This document shows positions 1 to 5,571 of a stretch of 10,583 nucleotides of DNA, in pieces. Positions within the stretch are counted from its first letter, which is position 1. The number at the start of each line of letters is the position of its first letter. A program made the position numbers and the translations under genes. This DNA is from a bacterium (GTDB taxonomy: Bacteria > Patescibacteriota > Minisyncoccia > Minisyncoccales > JANBVM01), in the NCBI GenBank assembly GCA_030591065.1, contig JAUVBU010000017.1, positions 1 to 10,583 on the forward strand. Direction: 5' to 3'. A model generated the notes under the pieces. It did no database searches, had not been told where the DNA came from, and saw nothing but the letters and a program-made list of their open reading frames with translations.

Positions 1-404
1 TTGTCAGCTTGTCGCCAAACTGTTTCTGATTGAGGCTCTACCCCTGCTACTCCATCGAAGACAACAACCCCTCCATCAAGAACACGTAATGATCTTTGAA
101 CTTCAGCGGTAAAGTCAATATGTCCCGGAGTATCAATAATATTTATTTGATATTCAGTTTCTCCTTTTTCTTTTAAGTCTTCAGGAAGCCAATAAGTAGT
201 AATAGCAGCTGAAGCTATGGTAATTCCCCTTTCTCTTTCTTGATCCATCCAGTCAGTAGTAGTAGTTCCATCGTCAACACTTCCAATTTTATGGCTCTTT
301 CCAGAATAAAATAAAATTCTTTCGGTAGTAGTGGTTTTTCCAGCATCAATATGAGCTATGATTCCAATATTTCGAAATTTTTCAAGTGGATATTTTCTTG
401 GCAT
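1..404 (-). CDS. fusA: Elongation factor G, N-terminal part (cut by window edge)
   Basis: Translational GTPase that moves tRNA and mRNA through the ribosome and helps recycle it. I translated this stretch by hand from the ATG at 404. About 134 residues are present and the frame is open to the window edge, so the gene continues beyond position 1. The G1/P-loop AHIDAGKTT lies at residues 17-25, switch I has RGITI near 60, and the G3 motif DTPGH is followed by IDFTAEVQRSLRVLDG and VEPQSETVWRQAD, all diagnostic of EF-G. The segment between switch I and G3 carries a short acidic/basic insert (PEDLKEKGE). The gene is third in the str cluster, 51 nt after rpsG. The leader is A/T-only near the start, with no Shine-Dalgarno sequence. 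The family assignment is secure; only the truncation limits it. Confidence 0.96.
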   Translation of the reverse strand, partial: MPRKYPLEKFRNIGIIAHIDAGKTTTTERILFYSGKSHKIGSVDDGTTTTDWMDQERERGITIASAAITTYWLPEDLKEKGETEYQINIIDTPGHIDFTAEVQRSLRVLDGGVVVFDGVAGVEPQSETVWRQAD

Positions 405-455
405 AAATTTAAAAGGCTAAATTTTTACATTTAACCAAAGCTTTTAATCTTTTTT

Positions 456-926
456 TTAATAACTAGAACGAGAGAAAGCACGATTTGCTTCTGCCATTCT
501 ATGAGTGTCGTTCTTTCTTTTGATTGCGGGACCTATATTGTTTGCTGCATTCATTATTTCTTCAGCTAAACTTTCTTTCATTGATTTTCCTTTCTTTGCT
601 CTAGCTGCCTTAAGAATCCAGCGCAAAGCTAAAGCTATCTTTCTATCTCCCCTTACTTCTCTTGGAATCTGATAGGTTGCCCCTCCAACTCTTTTTGCTT
701 TTACTTCTAAAACTGGACTAGCATTTTTAATAGCTAAATCAAAAATTTCAACTGGTTCTTTTTTCATTTTTTCTTTTATAATATCAAAAGAACTATAAAC
801 AATCTTTCTGGCAATAGTTTTCTTTCCTTTTTTCATTACGTAGTTAATAAGTTTGGAAACCAAAACATTCTCGTAAACGAGATCTGGTGTAATTATTCTT
901 TTTTTAATTTTTTTTCCGCGAGCCAT
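456..926 (-). CDS. rpsG: Ribosomal protein uS7
   Basis: Primary 16S rRNA-binding protein of the small-subunit head, near the E site; it nucleates 3'-domain assembly. At 156 aa it has the usual length. Family signatures seen are PDLVYENVLVSKLINYVMKKGKK near residues 14-36, the strongly conserved RVGGATYQIPREV near 79-91, RWILKAAR near 102-109, and the C-terminal DTHRMAEANRAF. The last residues (SRSSY) differ from the common AHYRW-like ending. It follows rpsL by 19 nt and precedes fusA by 51 nt, the classic str order, so it is very likely co-transcribed with both. The leader before the ATG is a run of A and T without a Shine-Dalgarno motif. Confidence 0.97.
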   Translation of the reverse strand: MARGKKIKKRIITPDLVYENVLVSKLINYVMKKGKKTIARKIVYSSFDIIKEKMKKEPVEIFDLAIKNASPVLEVKAKRVGGATYQIPREVRGDRKIALALRWILKAARAKKGKSMKESLAEEIMNAANNIGPAIKRKNDTHRMAEANRAFSRSSY

Positions 927-945
927 TTTTTTTAAATCTTAAATT

Positions 946-1365
946 TTATTTTTTGGTTTTAGGTTTTTTAGTTCCGTAGTTTGATCTCTCTTGTTTTCTT
1001 CCCTCAACTCCACTCGCATCTAAAACTCCTCTTACTACCCTGTAGTTTACTCCAGGTAAATCTTTCATTTTTGCTCCCTTTACTAAAACAACTGAATGCT
1101 CTTGTAAATTATGTCCTTCTCCGGGAATAAAAGCAGTTACTTCTTGTCCGTTACTTAAGCGAACCCTAGTTACTTTTCTTAAACCAGAGTGAGGTTTTTT
1201 AGGAGTTGCTGTAAATACCTTAATACAAACTCCTCTTTTAAAAGGAGCTAAAAAATTTGTTTTTCTATCTTTTAAAACATTGAAGCCAAATTTAAAAACG
1301 GGAGATTTAAGGTTCTTCTTTTTTTTCCTTCTTCCTTTTTTAATTAATTGGTGAATAGTAGGCAT
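946..1365 (-). CDS. rpsL: Ribosomal protein uS12
   Basis: Small-subunit protein at the decoding centre that monitors codon-anticodon pairing. It is 139 aa and begins MPTIHQLIKKGR. The PGEGHNLQEHSVVLVKG and KDLPGVNYRVVRG blocks and the YGTKKPK C-terminus are diagnostic. After KSP, residues 24-42 carry an extra segment of about 13 residues, as in Bacillus-type S12 (138 aa) and absent from E. coli S12 (124 aa). The decoding loop reads TPKKPHSGLRK where nearly all bacteria have TPKKPNSALRK, so N>H and A>G next to the Pro and Ser that touch the codon. The two lysines associated with streptomycin resistance (in KKP and in KDLPG) are present. First gene of the str cluster; no Shine-Dalgarno sequence. 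Confidence 0.97.
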   Translation of the reverse strand: MPTIHQLIKKGRRKKKKNLKSPVFKFGFNVLKDRKTNFLAPFKRGVCIKVFTATPKKPHSGLRKVTRVRLSNGQEVTAFIPGEGHNLQEHSVVLVKGAKMKDLPGVNYRVVRGVLDASGVEGRKQERSNYGTKKPKTKK

Positions 1366-1431
1366 AACGATAATTAACTTACTTAAAACTTGATTTTTTT
1401 ATAATCTTAAATTGAAAATAAAAATAATTAA

Positions 1432-1445
1432 TCGCTAACAAGCGA
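1432..1445 (-). promoter_or_regulatory. Small leader hairpin upstream of rpsL
   Basis: TCGCT-TGTT-AGCGA on the minus strand forms a perfect 5-bp stem with a 4-nt loop, about 65 nt before the rpsL start. It is one of few G/C-containing spots in the leader and is followed by a T-rich but interrupted stretch. It could be a protein- or attenuation-related leader element of the str operon, but the sequence alone does not show this. Confidence 0.3.
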
Positions 1446-1497
1446 CCATTAAATATTAATTAAGTCTATCTGTCCGCTTAAAATTTAGTATAGAGCT

Positions 1498-1526
1498 AAT
1501 TTAACAAAAAAGAAAATAAAAGTCAA
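1498..1526 (-). promoter_or_regulatory. Possible promoter of the rpsL-rpsG-fusA cluster
   Basis: On the minus strand TTGACT (1526-1521) is followed after exactly 17 nt by TAAATT (1503-1498). The -35 is good and the -10 matches the consensus at four of six positions. A TATACT (1492-1487) just downstream is a better -10 but has no -35 at the right distance. Either would give a leader of roughly 110-125 nt before rpsL. The area is very A/T-rich, so chance matches are easy. Confidence 0.35.
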
Positions 1527-1577
1527 TCTTTAATTTTCCTCACTATTAAGTATATTAATTTCTTATTAAAGAAACAA

Positions 1578-2186
1578 TCATCCTGAAAAAAAATAATAAA
1601 GAGATTTTGCTCCGTAGTAAATAATTCCAGATCCAAAATAAATAAATAAAACAAGAAGGAGAAAACTATACTTTCTCAAAAAAACTTTAACGTCTCTTAG
1701 TTTTTCTGGCAATAAAGCAAAAAGGATGTGGTATCCATCTAATGGCGGAATAGGAAGCAAGTTAAATAGTCCCCATGCAAAATTATAAAGAATAATAATT
1801 ACAAAAAGCCTTCCAATAGCTAGAGGTAATACTAAAAATCTAATAATTAAACTAAAAATGATTGCAATCAAAAAATTAACTAACGGTCCCGCAATTGAAA
1901 CTTTTAAAGTTCCCCATTTTTGATCTCGAAAATTATACGGATTAATTGGAACAGGTTTTGTCCATCCAAAAATAGGCCCGGCTCCCCCGGTTATTAAAAA
2001 TAAAAAGCCAGGAACAATAATAGATCCAAACATATCTAAGTGTGGTAATGGGTTTAAAGTTAATCTTCCAGCATCTCTTGCAGTAGGATCACCTAAATAA
2101 AAAGCTACACTACCATGAGCAATTTCGTGGATTATAATAGATAAAAGCAAAACAATTAAAGTAAAAATAGTAATAATAACATCCAT
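1578..2186 (-). CDS. Site-2 protease family (M50) membrane metalloprotease
   Basis: Intramembrane zinc metalloprotease of family M50, the compact type without a PDZ domain. The zinc motif HEIAH is at residues 20-24 in the first membrane helix, and the third ligand lies in NLLPIPPLDG (D150), the NPxPxLDG-like motif. There are about four to five hydrophobic segments (near 3-19, 56-68, 95-118, 126-145 and 174-190). I start at ATG 2186 (202 aa). An in-frame TTG at 2198 would add four residues (MIKI) but is less likely because the ATG gives the usual short lead into helix 1. The substrate cannot be read from sequence; in this family it is typically a membrane-anchored regulator or signal peptide. 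It has its own extended -10 promoter, divergent from rpmB. No clear terminator separates it from rpsL, 212 nt downstream. Confidence 0.9.
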   Translation of the reverse strand: MDVIITIFTLIVLLLSIIIHEIAHGSVAFYLGDPTARDAGRLTLNPLPHLDMFGSIIVPGFLFLITGGAGPIFGWTKPVPINPYNFRDQKWGTLKVSIAGPLVNFLIAIIFSLIIRFLVLPLAIGRLFVIIILYNFAWGLFNLLPIPPLDGYHILFALLPEKLRDVKVFLRKYSFLLLVLFIYFGSGIIYYGAKSLYYFFSG

Positions 2187-2243
2187 AATTTTAATCAATA
2201 AAAACTTTTAAGCTAAAAATTTTTCTAATTTTAAAAGTATTAA

Positions 2244-2272
2244 ATTATATCACAGCTTGCTAATTTCTGTAA
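2244..2272 (-). promoter_or_regulatory. Extended -10 promoter of the M50 protease gene
   Basis: On the minus strand TTACAG (2272-2267), a 17-nt spacer, then TGA-TATAAT (extended -10 at 2252-2250, perfect -10 at 2249-2244). The start would be near 2237, giving a leader of about 50 nt. Its -35 lies inside the spacer of the rpmB promoter on the other strand. Confidence 0.55.
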
Positions 2273-2285
2273 AATTGCGTAAGAT
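2257..2285 (+). promoter_or_regulatory. Promoter of rpmB
   Basis: TTGCTA (2257-2262), 17-nt spacer, TAAGAT (2280-2285). The predicted start falls at A2291 or A2294, which is three or zero nucleotides before the rpmB ATG at 2294, so the mRNA would be (nearly) leaderless. It overlaps the divergent M50 promoter. Confidence 0.45.
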
Positions 2286-2293
2286 TATTTATC

Positions 2294-2515
2294 ATGACAA
2301 AAGAATGTAAACTCTGTGGAAAAAAATCAGAGAATTTTACGAAACTAAATAAGTTTCGTGGAAAATATAATCCAAGTACAAAAAAAAGAAGGTACCCTAA
2401 CGTCCAATGGGTAAAGGTTCCTTTAGATGTTACTAAGGAAAGTTTTAAAAAATTTGCCGGACAAAGACTAAAAGCTTGTACTAAATGCATTAAAACGTTA
2501 AGTAAGCCTAAATAG
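2294..2515 (+). CDS. rpmB: Ribosomal protein bL28, zinc-binding type
   Basis: Large-subunit protein bL28, 73 aa. It begins with a CKLCGK knuckle (C5, C8) and ends with KACTKCIKT (C62, C65), the four-cysteine zinc arrangement of C+ bL28 proteins. In between, RRYPNVQWVKV matches the family's basic xPNLQ-V strand. The common GNN(V/I)SHA(N) segment after the first knuckle is not recognisable; residues 17-30 (KLNKFRGKYNPSTK) take its place, so this is a divergent member. No Shine-Dalgarno sequence precedes the ATG, and the promoter lies so close that the transcript may have no leader. tRNA-Pro follows 51 nt downstream on the same strand and may share the transcript. Confidence 0.85.
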   Translation: MTKECKLCGKKSENFTKLNKFRGKYNPSTKKRRYPNVQWVKVPLDVTKESFKKFAGQRLKACTKCIKTLSKPK

Positions 2516-2566
2516 AGTTTTACGAAAAACTTTTGTAAGCTTAATGCTCTAAAAATCTAGAATTTT

Positions 2567-2639
2567 CGGGGCGTAGTATACCGGCTTATTATACAGGGCT
2601 GGGGGTCCTGCGAACGGGGTTCGATTCCCCGCGCCCCGA
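2567..2639 (+). tRNA. tRNA-Pro (anticodon GGG)
   Basis: Folds as a cloverleaf. Acceptor CGGGGCG (2567-2573) pairs fully with CGCCCCG (2632-2638), with discriminator A2639. The D-stem has three pairs, including G10-U25, and the loop holds GG (2583-2584). Anticodon stem CAGGG/TCCTG (2594-2598/2606-2610) closes on loop CTGGGGG, so U33 precedes anticodon GGG (2601-2603), which reads CCC and CCU. The T-arm CGGGG-TTCGATT-CCCCG (2615-2631) is perfect. C1-G72 with A73 is typical of bacterial tRNA-Pro. The variable loop is only four nt (CGAA). CCA is not encoded, so a CCA-adding enzyme is needed. Confidence 0.95.
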
Positions 2640-2658
2640 CTTTCATATGTTTTTATTT

Positions 2659-2682
2659 AAACACCTTAAAATAAAGGTGTTT
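2659..2682 (+). terminator. Terminator after tRNA-Pro (plus strand)
   Basis: AAACACCTT (2659-2667) pairs with AAGGTGTTT (2674-2682) around a 6-nt A/T loop: nine perfect pairs, then TAACGTTTT. It lies 19 nt after tRNA-Pro and would end the rpmB/tRNA transcript. Its arms repeat in the minus-strand terminator 20 nt further on. Confidence 0.6.
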
Positions 2683-2697
2683 TAACGTTTTAAAAAC

Positions 2698-2860
2698 CTA
2701 AAAACACCTTGAAAAGGTGTTCTTGGGTGCCCTGCGTTTACCCTGAAGCTCATCTGGAAACATTCCAGGTGGGCATCTTAGATGTATCCCACGGGACACA
2801 ATCATTATCAGATTCCCAACAAAAGCTTATTACCAGATTTAACAGAAATAAAGCAGGACT
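2698..2860 (-). ncRNA. Candidate structured small RNA with 6S-like architecture
   Basis: A richer-GC island in A/T-rich non-coding DNA, with promoter and terminator on the same strand, about 160 nt apart. The predicted 5' end (A2860/G2859) begins a long closing helix: GTCCTGC (2859-2853) pairs with GCAGGGC (2735-2729). After a one-base bulge, TTTATTT pairs with GGGTAAA, and TG with CA. Inside lie a long unpaired 5' strand (about 39 nt), a stem GAT(T)GTGTCC-CGTG-GGATACATC (about 2812-2790), and a 12-bp hairpin (about 2775-2749, loop TGT). The last hairpin and U-tail form the terminator. Closing stem, large bubble with a hairpin on its 3' strand, and a terminal stem is the layout of 6S RNA, a regulator that binds RNA polymerase. 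No conserved 6S primary motif was confirmed, so identity is open. It lacks the GGAAG loop of SRP RNA. Confidence 0.5.
2703..2721 (-). terminator. Terminator of the candidate small RNA
   Basis: On the minus strand AACACCTT-TTC-AAGGTGTT, an 8-bp perfect stem with a 3-nt loop, is followed by TTTAGGTTTTT. The plus strand has no T-run after it, so it serves the minus strand. Confidence 0.6.
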
Positions 2861-2866
2861 AGTTCT

Positions 2867-2895
2867 ATTTTATCTTTATCAATCTATCTCGTCAA
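2867..2895 (-). promoter_or_regulatory. Promoter of the candidate small RNA
   Basis: TTGACG (2895-2890), 17-nt spacer, TAAAAT (2872-2867) on the minus strand: five of six matches in each box at ideal spacing. The predicted start (about 2860) coincides with the first base of the closing helix of the RNA downstream, which is independent support. It sits 10 nt past the stop of the adenylate-kinase-like gene. Confidence 0.6.
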
Positions 2896-2904
2896 GATGT
2901 TAAA

Positions 2905-3969
2905 TTATAGTTTAAAAATTTCAACTAACTGTTTAATTAAAGAAACAACTACTGGTGGAGGCATTAAGCTATAAGAAGAAACTCCTTCGTCATCTAGTAC
3001 TGTCCATGGTCCCTGGTTTATCTTAACTTCTTTGGTTCCTTCGTTTCTCTCAAAAGAATACTCGGGAGTTATTTCATATTCATCTAAAGCTTCTCTGGAC
3101 TTTTCCACGGGTATAGCGTTTCTCAAAAGTACCTTAGGAATTCCGTAAAGAGAAAAGGATCTTTTAATTAATTCACCATCTAATTCTAATCTTTTTCTTA
3201 TTGGTTCAACTCCAAGCTCATCTCCTTCTTTTAAAACCATTCGGGCGCCATTACATTTAGGATTATCACACATTAAATAAAACTCTTTCTTCTCTTCGTC
3301 AAATCCAACCTTTGATGTTGGAAGTAGTTTTAAGTTTCTTGATGTTTGACAAATAGGACAAATTCTTCTCCATTTAATTCTTTCGTCAATTACATTCTCG
3401 GGAAGATCAATAAGAATAAAAATATCGGGGTCTTCTCTATGTCCAATTAAATCTCTAAAAAATAGAGAGAAATCAATTTGATTTAAGTCTCTAGGAAAAC
3501 CGTCAACAAAAAGAGTCTTCTTTCCTTTTTTTTCAACCTCTCTTTTAACTAAAGTTAAAATTAGTTCTGTAGGTAATAAATTTTTTGTACTTCTATTTTC
3601 TAAACTATCAATAATCTCTTTTACTGAAAATCTTCCCCTATAGTTTTTTTCTAAAAAAGTAACCAAAGATTCTTTTTGAGCTGGATCTTTTAGCTCCTTA
3701 TCTACATCTCTTATCATGTCCCCAATAGAAAAGTGATTGATTCTTTCGGGATCAATAATATTAGCTAGCATCTTTGAATATGTTCCTTTACCTGAGTTTT
3801 TCTTTCCTAATAAATAAGCAATAAAGGTTTTTTCTTTTAAGTATTCTCTAAGCTTTCTAATTTCTTTACCCGCTTTTGCTTCAAAATAAGCTTCTTGTTC
3901 TTTTGGGTCTATAAGATTGAATTTTCTATCAACCCCTTCAACCTTTGTTTTAAAAATAGGAAATTGCAT
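2905..3969 (-). CDS. Adenylate-kinase-like nucleoside monophosphate kinase with extensions
   Basis: Predicted P-loop kinase that moves phosphate from ATP to a nucleoside monophosphate. Walker A GKKNSGKGT is at residues 55-63, the NMP-binding FSIGDMIR at 80-87, and DGFPRDLNQID at 156-166 (the DGFPR motif of adenylate kinases). The LID region has CPIC (C204, C207) and CDNPKC (C234, C239), a likely structural zinc site, and then IRKRL (258-262). At 354 aa it is far longer than standard Adk (about 215). About 50 residues precede the P-loop, and about 60 follow the kinase core, including an acidic segment and MPPPVVVSLIKQL. The N-terminal lead (MQFPIFKTK...) seems to belong to a CPR-type subfamily; that is recollection, not a search. 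It lies 40 nt after the MBL gene and is probably co-transcribed with it. Whether AMP is the real substrate is uncertain. Confidence 0.85.
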   Translation of the reverse strand: MQFPIFKTKVEGVDRKFNLIDPKEQEAYFEAKAGKEIRKLREYLKEKTFIAYLLGKKNSGKGTYSKMLANIIDPERINHFSIGDMIRDVDKELKDPAQKESLVTFLEKNYRGRFSVKEIIDSLENRSTKNLLPTELILTLVKREVEKKGKKTLFVDGFPRDLNQIDFSLFFRDLIGHREDPDIFILIDLPENVIDERIKWRRICPICQTSRNLKLLPTSKVGFDEEKKEFYLMCDNPKCNGARMVLKEGDELGVEPIRKRLELDGELIKRSFSLYGIPKVLLRNAIPVEKSREALDEYEITPEYSFERNEGTKEVKINQGPWTVLDDEGVSSYSLMPPPVVVSLIKQLVEIFKL

Positions 3970-4009
3970 ATTGTTTTTTAATATTAACTAATAATTAAAA
4001 TATTAATTT

Positions 4010-4876
4010 TTAAAAAGTGGTAAAAGTTTTTAAATTATCTCCGTCGGAAACAATTTTTATATCACCACTTTGATCTGTTCTTAAAACTGTTATACCATAT
4101 TTTTCCAAAATATCCAAAACCTCTTGACAAGGGTGCCCATAACGATTTTCTTTACCAGACGATACCACAGCTATTTTAGGAGTTAGAGCTTCTAGTAATT
4201 CTTTCGATGTTGAAGTTTTACTACCATGATGACCAACCTTTAAAATATCTGTAGTAATAACTAATCCGTTCTTTACTAGTTTTCTTTCAATAGACTTACC
4301 CAAGTCTCCAGTAAATAAAAAAGTGTTGTTGTCGTGGACCAATCTAAGGGCAACTGAACTATCGTTTGTGTTTTTAACTTCCTGTCCGTATAAACTTTCA
4401 AATGGATACAAGACATCAATAAAAACTTCTGGCGTAGTAATTCTTTGTCCTAATCTTGCTATTTTAACCGTTAGGTCATTGTTTTCGAGTAGTCTTTTCC
4501 ATTCCCTATATTCTCCTGTATCTCTTAATATTCCTGTCCATAGGACAAAGCTCACCTTATATCTTTTAAGGACTTCGATGAGTCCCGCTATATGGTCATG
4601 TTCTGGATGAGTTAGGACAACTAAATCAATTGTCCTATCCCAAAATGGCATTTCCTTACCCAACTTTTCTAAAAAGGTAGAATCTGGACCTCCGTCAATT
4701 AAAATCTGATAAGATTTTGGAGTTTCAATAAAAATTCCATCTCCCTGCCCAATATCAAAAAAATTTACCTCTAAATTTTGGTTTTCTAGATCGTAAACTA
4801 CAAGCCAAGCAAAAACATTAGCAAAAAATAAAAGAGCTAATCCAGTAAAAATATGTTTTCTATATTTCTCTTGCAT
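4010..4876 (-). CDS. ComEC-like metallo-beta-lactamase domain protein, membrane-anchored
   Basis: 288-aa protein resembling the extracellular MBL nuclease-like domain of the DNA-uptake protein ComEC/Rec2, without the competence membrane channel. Residues 8-28 form one hydrophobic segment, likely a signal anchor with the domain outside. It continues with VNFFDIGQGDGIFI (37-50), LIDGG (59-63), the metal-binding THPEHDH (89-95), NDSSVALRL (171-179), FTGD (188-191), VGHHGS (214-219) and RYGHP (245-249). This order and the NDSS, GHHGS and GHP blocks are specific to the ComEC-type branch of the fold. DNA degradation during uptake, or scavenging of extracellular nucleic acid, is plausible. The start codon is about 10 nt after the U-run of the array terminator, so expression may depend on readthrough or on a promoter hidden in that hairpin. 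The adenylate-kinase-like gene follows. Confidence 0.85.
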   Translation of the reverse strand: MQEKYRKHIFTGLALLFFANVFAWLVVYDLENQNLEVNFFDIGQGDGIFIETPKSYQILIDGGPDSTFLEKLGKEMPFWDRTIDLVVLTHPEHDHIAGLIEVLKRYKVSFVLWTGILRDTGEYREWKRLLENNDLTVKIARLGQRITTPEVFIDVLYPFESLYGQEVKNTNDSSVALRLVHDNNTFLFTGDLGKSIERKLVKNGLVITTDILKVGHHGSKTSTSKELLEALTPKIAVVSSGKENRYGHPCQEVLDILEKYGITVLRTDQSGDIKIVSDGDNLKTFTTF

Positions 4877-4890
4877 TTTTAAATTAAAAA

Positions 4891-4913
4891 AGGACGCAAA
4901 ATAAAAGCGTCCT
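4891..4913 (-). terminator. Terminator at the end of the four-paralog array
   Basis: AGGACGC (4891-4897) pairs with GCGTCCT (4907-4913) around a 9-nt A/T loop. On the minus strand it is followed by TTTTT (4890-4886). It lies 25 nt after the last paralog's stop, and its T-run ends 9 nt before the MBL start codon. Confidence 0.75.
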
Positions 4914-4938
4914 CTTAAAAATTAACAATAAATAAAAC

Positions 4939-5538
4939 CTACCATTTTACCGAAAACATGTGGTAATCATCTCCCTTAAAGGTACACTTTACTTCTTCGC
5001 AAATAACTGTATCTCCAACTATCATACTAACAGCACCAACAAAATAACCCTCTAAAACTTGACAAACTAAAGGATGTAAAGCAAAGTTTTTTAATACTGC
5101 AAACCCACTCCTTTTTTCGCTATTAAATTCTTGTACTTGAAAATCACCAATCGTATAATGTTTCCTCCACATTTCAGGAGCTTTTTTAGTTAGTATTTCA
5201 AGTGAAACAAAAAATCTCACAAAAAGCTTAATAAATAAAGGAGTTTTAGCTTGGAACTTTCCCAGTTCTCTAAATTTTTCTCGATCGAACCCAAAAAATT
5301 TTTGGAGGACCAAAAGCTGCACCACCCTTACCCCTAAAGGAAAAAAGTCTATTACTTTCATCTTCTTATAATCCATCGGGTAGCCTAGTTCTGCCATTTT
5401 TTGCTCAAACTTCTTTAATCTTTCTTCTCCTTCTTCTTTTAAAATAAAATCTGCATCAGCCTTTAACACAGCTCCTCTACATTCTCCTTTAACTTGCATT
5501 AATTTTTCGATTTCTTCTTTAGTAATTTTTTCTTCCAT
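4939..5538 (-). CDS. V4R/DUF2378-like protein, paralog 4 of 4
   Basis: 199 aa; last gene of the array in transcription order. No signal peptide, so probably cytosolic. The C-terminal block shared by all four paralogs is here as HPLVCQVLEGYF (155-166), CEEVKC (180-185) and KGDDYHMFSVKW (188-199). Conserved H155, C159, C180, C185, GD 189-190 and H193 suggest a metal, heme or small-ligand site. By memory this ending recalls V4R (4-vinyl reductase) and Myxococcus DUF2378-type domains; no search was done. Unlike its sisters it has V158 where they have H (HCQ), and M194 for E. It shares the first residues MEEKITKE and the A-rich leader with paralog 3. The array terminator follows. The function is unknown to me. 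Confidence 0.85.
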   Translation of the reverse strand: MEEKITKEEIEKLMQVKGECRGAVLKADADFILKEEGEERLKKFEQKMAELGYPMDYKKMKVIDFFPLGVRVVQLLVLQKFFGFDREKFRELGKFQAKTPLFIKLFVRFFVSLEILTKKAPEMWRKHYTIGDFQVQEFNSEKRSGFAVLKNFALHPLVCQVLEGYFVGAVSMIVGDTVICEEVKCTFKGDDYHMFSVKW

Positions 5539-5571
5539 GTTTTTTTATTTAAATTTTCAGATAATAAATTT

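Noticed and set aside
1553..1572. Hairpin TTTCTT-ATTA-AAGAAA as terminator of the M50 gene
   Set aside because: The stem is all weak pairs and overlaps the end of the non-coding gap without a proper T-run, so it is probably chance in A/T-rich DNA.
2187..2198. TTG start extending the M50 protease by four residues
   Set aside because: The ATG at 2186 gives the normal family N-terminus and no Shine-Dalgarno sequence supports the TTG.
2533..2563. Promoter TTGTAA / TAGAAT for tRNA-Pro
   Set aside because: The spacer is 19 nt and the implied start falls inside the tRNA, so it cannot make the mature 5' end. Co-transcription with rpmB is likelier.
2698..2860. SRP (4.5S) RNA or tmRNA as identity of the small RNA
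   Set aside because: No GGAAG tetraloop region with its asymmetric partner, and no tRNA-like ends or tag reading frame, were seen.
2709..2903. 64-codon plus-strand reading frame downstream of tRNA-Pro
   Set aside because: It starts inside a terminator stem, has no family resemblance, and covers exactly the strong hairpins and promoter of the minus-strand small RNA.
4323..4610. 95-codon plus-strand frame opposite the MBL gene
   Set aside because: It is the mirror of a well-supported gene whose metal motifs are in the other frame. The same holds for plus-strand frames near 5915-6142, 8287-8828 and 8946-9143, and for the minus frame at 2260-2490 opposite rpmB.
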